Source of the DNA: Prionace glauca
Taxonomy: Eukaryota > Chordata > Chondrichthyes > Carcharhiniformes > Carcharhinidae
Direction of reading: 5' to 3'
Assembly (NCBI GenBank): GCA_037974335.1
Contig: CM075760.1
Span: forward strand, 31,084,902-31,148,901
Length of the DNA stretch: 64,000 bases
Below the pieces are notes generated by a model. That model was not told the DNA's origin, did not search any database, and saw only the letters and a list, made by a program, of their open reading frames with translations. Positions 56,028 through 64,000 of this stretch are shown one piece after another (the stretch's first letter is position 1; the number at the start of each line of letters is the position of its first letter). A program made the position numbers and the translations under genes.

Positions 56028-57632
56028 GAACGGTTGATAAGGGGGATGTGCTGGATATTCTTGAGCGGTTGAAAATAGATAAGTCCCCTGGTCCGGATGG
56101 GATCTGCCCTAGGATTCCCTGGGAGGCTAGAGAGGTGATTGCAGAGCCTCTGGCTCTGATCTTCAGGTCGTCATTGGTCTCTGGTGTAGTCCCGGAGGAT
56201 TGGAGGATAGCGAATGTTGTCCCAATGTTTAAGAAGGGGAACAGAGACTTTGCCGGGAATTATAGACCGGTGAGTCTTACTTCTGTTCTGGGCAAGGTTT
56301 TAGAAAAAATTATTAGGGATAGGATTTATAGTTATTTGGAGTGTAATAAATTGATTAGAAATAGTCAGCATGGTTTTGTAGCCGGTAGGTCGTGCCTTAC
56401 TAACCTTATTGAGTTTTTTGATAAGGTGACCAAAGAGGTGGATGGGGGCAAGGCAGTTGATGTGGTATATATGGATTTTAGTAAGGCGTTCGATAAGGTT
56501 CACCATAGTAGGATTCTGCAGAAAATGCAGATGTATGAGATTGTGGGTAAACTAGGAAATTGGATCAGAAATTTGCTGTCAGATAGGAGACAGAGGGTGG
56601 TGGTTGATGGTAAATATTCATCATGGAGTTCGGTTACGAGTGGTGTGCCTCAGGGACCTGTTTTGGGGCCACTGCTGTTTGTAATCTTTATTAATGATCT
56701 GGATGAGGGTATAGTTGGGTGGATTAGTAAATTTGCTGATGACACCAAAGTAGGAGGTGTGGTAGATTGTGAAGAAGGGTGTCATAGTCTGCAAGGAGAC
56801 TTAGATACGTTGCAGAGCTGGGCCGAGAGGTGGCGGATGGAATTTAATGCGGAGAAGTGTGAGGTAATTCACTTCGGTAGGAGCAACAGATGTGTCGAGT
56901 ATCGGGCTAACGGGAGGACTTTGAATAGTGTGGATGAACAGAGGGATCTAGGTGTATGTGTACATAGATCCCTGAAAGTTGGGAATCAAGTAGGTAAGGT
57001 TGTTAAGAAGGCGTACGGTGTCTTGGCGTTTATTGGTAGGGGGATTGAATTTAAGAGTCGCAGCGTCATGTTGCAACTGTACACTACTCTGGTACGGCTG
57101 CACTTGGAGTACTGTGTGCAGTTCTGGTCCCCACATTACAGGAAGGATGTGGAGGCTTTGGAGAGGGTGCAGAGGAAGTTTACTAGGATCTTGCCTGGTA
57201 TGGTGGGGAGATCCTATGAGGAGAGACTGAGGGATTTGGGGTTGTTTTCGCTGGAAAGAAGGCGGCTAGGAGGGGATCTTATTGAAACATATAAGATGAT
57301 TAGAGGTTTAGATAGGGTGGATAGTGATAGCCTTTTTCCTCGGATGGAGAAAGCTAGCACGAGGGGGCATGGCTTTAAATTAAGGGGGGGTAGCTACAAG
57401 ACGTATGTCAGGGGTAGGTTCGTTACCCAGCGGGTGGTGAGGGATTGGAATGCCCTGCCTGCTGCAGTTGTAAATGCTCCTAGTTTGGGGGCGTTTAAGA
57501 GATCTGTAGATAGGTTTATGGATGAAAAGGGATTGGTATAGGCTAGTGGGCCATTGTTTTTGTAACTGGTCGGCGCATTATCGTGGGCCGAAGGGCCTGT
57601 TCTGCGCTGTAATGTTCTATGTTCAAATCTCT
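56028..57632 (+). mobile_element. 5'-truncated CR1-type LINE (family A), open RT
   Basis: The frame is open from the truncation to 57,541: DKSPGPDGICPRI, NYRPVSLTSVLGK, VVYMDFSKAFDKVHH, GVPQGPVLGPLLFV, KFADDTKVGGV, the thumb, FVTQRVVRDWNALP, and the C-terminus. The endonuclease is missing. The 3' end has the gaagggcctgtt and atgttct text of family A. The H in FDKVHH and the P in QGPVLG differ from the family's usual P and S. It looks recent. Confidence 0.92.
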
Positions 57633-57639
57633 TCCTCAA

Positions 57640-57945
57640 TCTGTTGTTTCCCCCCAGTTTTTCCTTGTTATAGTTTCCAGATTCCTTGTTCTGGTTGTCT
57701 CTCTTTCCATTCTTGTCTCCCTGTCTCTATTTCTTTCCTAATCTGACTCTTGCCATCTTATTCCTTTCTCCCTTTGCAGTTTTCTTCCCCTATCTCCATG
57801 TTTCTGTCACATCCAACCTCTTTCCGTTCTTTACTCGCAGTCCAGCTTTTTCCCCGTATTTATCCATCTCTCTTCAAACATTTCTCGCTCACTTTCCCCA
57901 TATCTATTCTGTCTGTCTCCAACATCTCTCTCTCCTTCTGTTTAA
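57640..57945. repeat. CT/TTTC-rich stretch
   Basis: Pyrimidine-rich text (tctctctttccattcttgtc and variants). No gene. Confidence 0.6.
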
Positions 57946-57949
57946 AATA

Positions 57950-58335
57950 GAATCAAAGAAGATAGTAACAGGAGGAGGCCATTTGGCCCTTCGAGCCTGC
58001 TCTGCTATTAATCACAATCATGGCTGATCACCCAACTCAATAGCCTAATGCTGCTTTCTTCCCATAAATCTCCATCCCATTCAGCCCAAATGCTATATCT
58101 AGTCGCCTTTTTAATGCACTACACATTTTGACATCAAGTGCTTCCTGCAGTAATGAATTTCACAATCTCCCAACTGCTTGGGTGAAGAAATGGCTCCACA
58201 TCCCTGTCTTAAACGGTTTACACTGCTTCCTCAGACTGTTACCCCTGATTCAGGACACTCGCACCATCGGAAACATCTGTTCTCACCCTGTTAGAATTTT
58301 ATGAGTCTGTATGAAATGGTATCAATGGGTGATAT
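57950..58335 (-). repeat. Old LINE 3' portion
   Basis: The plus strand reads gaggaggccatttggccctt, atcatggctgatcacccaac and tgggtgaagaaatggctcca, the complement of a CR1-like 3' end of a further subfamily. Confidence 0.7.
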
Positions 58336-58344
58336 GCTGGGTGC

Positions 58345-59868
58345 TATTCTGATTGGCGGTTGGTGTCTCGTGGGGTGCCCCAGGGGTCGGTGCTGGGGCC
58401 TCAGCTATTTACCAGTTATATAGATGATCTGGAGGAGGGGGCTGAGTGTAGGGTAACGAAATTTGCTGATGACACATCAGAACATAACATAAGAACACAA
58501 GAAATAGGAGCAGGAGTAGGCCATCCAGCCCTTCGAGCCTGCCCCGTCATTTAATAAGATCATGGCTGATCTGTTGTGTCTCAGTTCTACATTCCCGCCT
58601 TCTCCCCATAACCCTTAATCTTCTCGCTTATCAAAAACCCATCAACCCGCGTCTTAAAAGTACTTAGCGAGGCAGCCTCCACCACCTCAACGGGCAGAGA
58701 ATTCCAGAGATTCACCACCCTTTGAGTGAAGAAGTTCCTCCTCAACTCCGTTCTAAACCGCCCCCCCTTTATCTTGAGGCTGTGCCCCCTAGGCCTACTG
58801 GTCTTTCTGAGTGGGAAGAGCCTCTCCACCTCTATCCTATCCATCCCATTCATCATCTTATACGTCTCAATGAGATCTCCCCTCGTTCTTCTAAACTCCA
58901 ACGAGTACAAGCCTAGTTTATTCAGCCTCTCCCCATAGCTCAACCGACACGAAGATGAGTGGTAAAGCAAATTGCGTGGAGGGTGAGGAAAGTCTGCAGA
59001 GAAATGGATAGGCTGAGCCAGTGAGCGAGAACCTGGCAGATGGGGTATAATGATAGCAAGTGTGAGGTTATCCACTTTGGCAGGAATAATAGTAGGAGGG
59101 ATTACTATTTAAAGGGTGAAAAGCTGCAGCATGCTACGGTGCACAGAGACCTGGGGGTCCTTGTGCATGAGTCACAAAAACCCAGTCTGCAGGTGCAGCA
59201 GGTGATCAAGAAGGCGAATGGGATGCTGGCCTTGATAGCGAGGGGGATTGAATATAAAAGTAGAGAGGTCTTGCTGCAACTGTATAGGGCATTGGTGAGG
59301 CCGCAGCTGGAGTACTGTGTGCAGCTTTGGTCGCCGCACTTGCGCAAGGTTATTTTGGCCTTGGAGGGAGTGCAGAGGAGGTTTACTAGGCTGATACCGG
59401 AAATGAGGTGGTTGGACTATGAAGAGAAACTAAAGAGACTGGGTCTGTACTTGTTGGAGTTTCGAAGGATAAGGGGGGATTTTATAGAGACGTATAAGAT
59501 AATGAAAGGGATGGATAGGGTAGAGGTAGAGAGATTCTTCCCGCTTAGAAAGGATAGCAGGACGAGAGGGCACAGCCTCAAGATAAGGGGGGTGGGCTGT
59601 TTAGAACGGAGTTGAGGAGGAACTTCTTCACTCAAAGGGTGGTGAATCTCTGGAGTTCTCTGCGCATTGAAGTGTGGAGGCTACCTCGCTCAATATATTT
59701 AAGTCACGGGTAGATAGGTTTCTGACAGACAAGGGAATTAAAGGTTATGGGGAGAAAGTGGGAAAGTGGAACTGATTGACTTCAGATCAGCCATGATCTT
59801 ATTGAATGGTGGGACAGCCTCGAAGGGCTAGATGGCCCACTCCTGCTCCTATTTCTTATGTTCTTTTG
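58345..59868 (+). mobile_element. CR1-like LINE (family B), split by a nested copy
   Basis: The left part (58,345-58,475) has RT palm text, [20 protein letters not shown] and KFADDT. The right part (58,951-59,868) resumes at the next codons and goes on with CEVIHFGRNNSRRDYYL, the thumb and the C-terminus, then the tttcttatgttctt tail. Frame changes lie near 59,600. The interruption is the reversed family-B copy at 58,476-58,945. Confidence 0.88.
58476..58945 (-). mobile_element. Nested 5'-truncated family-B LINE
   Basis: A reversed 470-bp 3' end of family B, with aagaacacaag tail text at its left. The 5-bp direct repeat gacac flanks it (58,471-58,475 and 58,946-58,950), duplicating the Asp-Thr codons of the outer RT. 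This is a clear insertion signature. Confidence 0.88.
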
Positions 59869-59870
59869 TA

Positions 59871-60740
59871 AATCCCACTCATTCACCTGAATTTCAGCGA
59901 AAACAATCCGAAGCTAAACAATCTTTCCTCATAGATCAGTTCTGCCACCCCTGGAATTAGCCTATTAAATGTCGCTGTACTTCTTCGAGAGCAAGAACAT
60001 CCTTCCTCTGAAAACGAGACAAAAACTGCACGCAATATGGCAATTGCACCTCACCAAGCCACATTGTAACACGCATTCCTGCTTCTCTACTTGGAAGCTT
60101 CTCGCCATGAAGGCCCATATACAATTTGCCTTCTATACTGTTTGCTGCACCTGCATGGTTACATTCAGCGACTGGTCCACATGGATACCCAGGATCCATT
60201 GTACATTCCTGTGTACCAATTTACAGCCATTCAGGCAGTAATCTGTCTTCTTGTTTTTTTTTCCGAAGGGAGTAACCCCACATTTATCCAAATTATACTG
60301 CATCTGTCATTAATTTACCCACTCACCCAACCTTTCCACATCATGCTGATTGACCTCTGCACCTTGTCACTCTTCTCTCTTCCACCCAATTTGGTATCAA
60401 CTGCAAGCTTTGAGATGTTGTATTTTGTATTTATATTTTGTTCAATCGTCAAATAAGTGATATATGTTATGAATAGCTAGGGCTTCAGCACTGATCCCTC
60501 TAGCACCACACTACCTACTGCCTGCCAATTTCCAAAGAACTAATTAATTCCAACACTTTGTTTCATCATTGCCAACGAGTTTTCTAACCACCTCAATCCA
60601 ACTCCCCCAATCCTATGTGATTTAATCTTGCAGGATAATTTCTTATAGGGGACTTTGGCAAACGCTTTCTGAAAGTCCAAGTGTACCACTTGGACTGGCT
60701 TCCCCTGGTCAACCCTACTCGCAATATATTTAAAGACATT
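59871..60740 (-). repeat. Old LINE RT-to-3' fragment
   Basis: The minus strand has GKPVQVVHLDFQKAFAKVPY near 60,640-60,710 and thumb-like text near 60,000-60,200. Heavily mutated. Confidence 0.72.
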
Positions 60741-61625
60741 TCTCCACATCTCTCTCTATTTGTCTCTATTCCTGTTCATCTCCCCCAGCATCTAACTCTT
60801 CCTACCTCTCTCTCTCTCTCTCTAACTCTCTCTCACACAAACACACACACACACACTCGCACACAGTATGACAACATACTGTGTAAATTCCTTTGGTAGT
60901 TTGTTTAAAAATAAGCCCCCCCCCCACCCCGTGCTTATTAATTTGTTTGTTTATTTATACATTGATTGATGTCTGTAAATCAGCAATCCCAGAGTTTTGT
61001 TGCTGATGCTTTTCTTCAGAGACTGGCAGCTGTGCAATAACCCCAACCTGGAGAGCCAAGATCTTGTGCCACTTCTCAGCCCCTCGCAGCAATTTGATTT
61101 GTGGTTACTGGCAAAGATGGTCAGAAATATTGCATCACTCCTTTGAAAACAGAGTGCATAAGAGGCAGGGAAAGTTGCAAAGATATGGTCAGTTAGAAGG
61201 AGGATAGAAGGAGAGGTTGTGGGTGAGTTGATGCGGGGTCACGACCTAGGTAAGATCATCCATCTTCACAATTACAGAGAGCGAAGAGAAAGTGAAAAAG
61301 GAAGAATGTAGGTGAAAAAGAGAGAGGTGGAACAAAAGGTCAAAATAGAGATGGTGAGGGAGGAAGAGAACATGAGGTAGAGACACTGTGTGAAAGCCTC
61401 CAGAGTATAGTCATTAGATGCAACTCCAATCACACCCTTTCAGATAGTCTGAACATGTGGAGAAAAATCCTGGGAGAATGATTTTAGAAGTGTCAGGAAG
61501 GAATCTGCAGCCCCATCCCAAACAGAGAGAGGGAGTTGAGTAGCTTCTGGATACTGAGGGTGAGACGGGAGTTGGGGGTGGGGGAGGATGAACATTTTAT
61601 TTAGTTTTCGAAGATTATGTTTGGA
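60741..61625. other. Low-complexity and unplaced DNA
   Basis: A CT tract and (CA)n lie at about 60,800-60,860 and a C-run at about 60,918-60,930. From 60,940 to 61,620 I see no coding frame, no Ig-domain text on either strand and no known repeat. Confidence 0.45.
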
Positions 61626-61629
61626 GATC

Positions 61630-62030
61630 ACTATCTTTTTCCATTTCAAATCCCATTTTATAATATCTTTCTGTACACAGAATTCCAAGTTTGGCCTTAC
61701 CAATCTCTTGTACAACTTCAACAAGAGGTCCCAACTCATTTATTCGCTATTTTGACCAATGAAACCAAGCTTGCCAAATGCCTTCTTCACAATTCTATCC
61801 ACCTGTGTCTCCACTGTCAAGGAGCTATGAACCTGTAACCTCCCAAATTGTTTTGTTCTCTAACTTCCCCAATACCTTAGCATTAACTAAGAGGTGCCCT
61901 GGTTCGATCTATCAGATGCATCATCTCGCATTTATCTAAATTAAACCCCATGTGCCATTCATCAATGCACTGGCCCAATTGATCAAGATCCCATTACAAT
62001 TCGAGAACGGGGAGATGAAAAATAACAATG
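61630..62030 (-). repeat. Old LINE fragment next to the membrane exons
   Basis: The plus strand reads tgtacacagaattccaagtt, ttgccaaatgccttcttcac and atttatctaaattaaacccc, the complement of RT thumb text. Its right edge is about 55 bp left of the Ig membrane exon. Confidence 0.7.
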
Positions 62031-62085
62031 AGAATCCCGGGATAAATAAAGTAATCTAATTTCATTTCCTGGTCTCCGCCCCTAG

Positions 62086-62213
62086 ACCCCACCGACCGCA
62101 TCTGGATTGAAGACAATGAGGATGATAACAGCAACATCTGGACAACCGCTTCCACATTCATCGTCCTGTTCTTCCTGAGCATTTTCTACAGCACTGCCGT
62201 CACTCTGGTGAAG
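62086..62213 (+). CDS. Ig heavy-chain membrane exon TM1 (IgM-like), plus strand
   Basis: This exon encodes the extracellular stalk and transmembrane helix that anchor B-cell-receptor IgM. A pyrimidine tract and AG at 62,084-62,085 precede it and a GTGGGA donor follows at 62,214. It reads an acidic stalk [14 protein letters not shown], then [20 protein letters not shown] and VK. This matches the conserved mu pattern (acidic linker, [17 protein letters not shown]). The polar Ser/Tyr/Ser/Thr residues are those that pair with the Ig-alpha/beta signalling chains. It is on the strand opposite the main cluster. No CH exon is visible to its left, so it is either the far end of a cluster with a huge intron or an orphan. 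Confidence 0.93.
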
Positions 62214-62347
62214 GTGGGATGATTCAATTCACTCACATTTCACACTGGCAGAATGGATTTGAAAAATCTCTCATTGTTTCACTGATTAAAAACATGAATG
62301 TCCCGCATCAGAAACATCTGCTTCAATATTCTCTCTTTATTTTACAG

Positions 62348-62356
62348 ATCAAATGA
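62348..62356 (+). CDS. Ig heavy-chain membrane exon TM2 (terminal IK-stop)
   Basis: After a 134-bp intron, a tttttattttacag-type acceptor leads into ATC AAA TGA, giving the cytoplasmic tail ...VK-IK. A tiny tail of this kind (VK in mammals) is the mu signature. Confidence 0.88.
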   Translation: MK

Positions 62357-62820
62357 CGGGTTGAACTTTGGACGCTGAAGACTTCCCTCAGCTGATTATC
62401 AAGATCTGTGTATGGTTCAACCATAATATCAGCTCTCGGTGACTGTATCAGTAAAATTCTCCCAGCTTATCATTCTGAATCTGTAACTTAGGCTACCTTA
62501 GGTTTTAATTCAGTTTTCAGTGTAAGATGTATCAGGCATTTTTATGATAATGTAATTATGGTTAATAGTTTCCCCGTAGATCAAATTTCATGCATAAATT
62601 CGAAAATTGTTTGATTTCTTATTCACATTTGTTAATTGTTCTTCCTATTAATGTCCTGTTTTCTATTTCTGGTGTATGTAACAGATGTCCAAATATTGAC
62701 GGATTCCCTGTGCTTGTGTTCTATTTTCAATGTAAAGTTCGATCGTTATATTCACTTTTCTAACATTAAAAAAAAGTTGTAAAACATTCTCTGAATTTTT
62801 AAAATAAACATTGAATAAAA
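62357..62820 (+). other. 3' UTR of the membrane transcript, with poly(A) signals
   Basis: AT-rich sequence follows the stop with no repeat. Two aataaa signals lie at 62,803-62,808 and 62,814-62,819, consistent with a UTR of about 470 bp. Confidence 0.7.
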
Positions 62821-63635
62821 ATTTAACCATCTCTGGCTTGACTTAATTCCGTTCTCTAAAACCCATCAACTCCGCTCCATTTCCCTATTATAGAGACCCC
62901 CCCACACCCCCCCCCCCTTTCCCAGACAGGCATGTCCCCCCCATGTATGGGATGTGGTTGAACTCAAGGTCCTTCCGTGAAAGAGTCATTGCGCCACCCA
63001 GTGATCCAGCCATGTAAAGACACCTTCATCTCTGCCCTTTTATGATAAAATCCAGAGGCAGAATGAGTGAACAATGAGGAAACATTGGTAATTTCATTCA
63101 TAAACTAGTCCGTCACTGACGAGTATCAGATAATCCTAAACAGCAAAGGCTCTGCTTCATCAGAGGTCGATGCAGGGCAGAGCGAGGCAGGAAATAGTTC
63201 CCTTTACACTGCCTCTTAAAAACACTGTCAGAGTCCCTACAGCATGGACTAACAGAACAAATCTCTCTGTACATTGTCCGATGAAACAATTTCAAGGCAG
63301 GCATACCACAAACTAGATAGAGAACACATACAGAGCAGTGACGCAAACCATGAGATGAAACAAAGAGACTTAGGTGTATTTCACATAAGCACATTATCGA
63401 TGACCAAGTTCCAAATTGTGACGAGTGTTATGGGATAATTTGAAGAGTCCAATATTGTATTTACCTGAAGACAATATCAATCTCACTATGATTCCATGAC
63501 ATAAGCACGGATTGCTACTGATTAACACTGGTTGGAATTTTCCTATCCTGTCCAATACAATTCTCATGTCAGGCGACCTTAGGCAGGGATTTTCTGGTAT
63601 TGGAACAAACACGGCCGGAAAATCATCGTCATTGA
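62821..63635. other. Stretch without a recognisable gene
   Basis: A C-rich run lies at 62,898-62,920. A 94-codon minus frame (63,113-63,394) has no family likeness. Confidence 0.4.
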
Positions 63636-63639
63636 TGTT

Positions 63640-64000
63640 TACAGAATGGAAACGGGCCCTTCGGCCCATCTTGTCCATGCTGCCTTTTTTATAGACCGCT
63701 AAGGTCTCCAATTGCCGGCATTTGGCCCAATTTCATCTATCTTATCCATCTACCTGCCTTAATGTTTTCTTCACTGTCAAAACTGTACCCACCTCTACTC
63801 CCTCTAGCAGCTTGTTCCAGAAACTTACTACCCTCTGTGTGAAACAATTGCTCACCCAGACCCTTTTGCATCTTCTCATCTCGCCTTAAACGTATTCCCT
63901 CTAGTTTTTGAATCTCCTGCCTTTGGGAAAATACATTGACTATCTGGCTGATCAGTGCCCCCATTATTTTCTAGGCCTCTGTAAGATCAACCCTAGGTCT
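63640..64000 (-). repeat. Old LINE 3' portion (family D), cut by the window edge
   Basis: The plus strand reads cagaatggaaacgggccctt, ccctctagcagcttgttcca and tgtgtgaaacaattgctcac, matching the copy at 34.31-35.15 kb. Confidence 0.75.

Noticed and set aside
20055-60740. Host genes with reverse-transcriptase likeness
   Set aside because: All are CR1-like LINE copies with 3' tails and 5' truncation.
1-64000. LTR retroelements, Polintons or other virus-derived elements
   Set aside because: No long terminal repeats, Gag, Env, integrase or capsid-like text was recognised. Every RT seen is of the non-LTR kind.

Overview
The window looks like germline DNA from a cartilaginous fish, probably a shark. 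It carries one translocon-independent immunoglobulin heavy-chain cluster of the (VH-D1-D2-JH)-C kind. The recombination-signal spacers are VH 23, D1 12/22, D2 12/12 and JH 23, the order known for shark IgM clusters. The surrounding DNA is packed with CR1-like LINEs and tRNA-derived SINEs of elasmobranch type. I did not identify the species.

The main cluster lies on the minus strand and reads right to left. The leader exon is at 19,100-19,055 and the VH exon at 18,918-18,614. D1 (18.19 kb), D2 (17.83 kb) and JH (17.43-17.38 kb) follow. After a J-C intron of about 14.35 kb come the CH1 (3.03-2.73 kb), CH2 (1.77-1.46 kb) and CH3 (0.54-0.23 kb) exons. All splice junctions found are phase 1 and join in frame from JH through CH3. 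CH4 and the secretory and membrane ends of this cluster would lie beyond the left edge. Every visible part is open and has intact signals, so the cluster could be functional.

The J-C intron holds J-proximal diverged tandem repeats (15.3-17.3 kb), an internal old duplication (13.7/15.0 kb), a long GTGA-rich array (4.6-11.1 kb) and two SINEs. Inside the array sits a nearly whole CR1-type LINE (about 6.0-10.34 kb, opposite strand) with a GDS-esterase ORF1 and an endonuclease-RT ORF2.

Upstream of the cluster (28.4-31.7 kb) is a decayed second copy of the VH region and its 5' flank. It matches 18.5-22.5 kb block by block and lacks the leader exon. From 31.7 to 50 kb there are LINE and SINE layers, a 16-copy 84-bp minisatellite (40.88-42.23 kb) and fields of degenerate short repeats. 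A two-exon rhodopsin-class receptor gene resembling the GPR139 group lies on the minus strand (51.3-54.3 kb, perhaps to 54.6 kb).

On the plus strand at 62.09-62.36 kb are the two membrane exons of an IgM-like heavy chain, followed by a 3' UTR and polyadenylation signals. No partner constant-domain exons are visible to their left. This is the 3' end of another cluster in inverted orientation, or its remnant. No retrovirus, LTR element, Polinton, CRISPR array, rRNA gene or free-standing tRNA gene was recognised.
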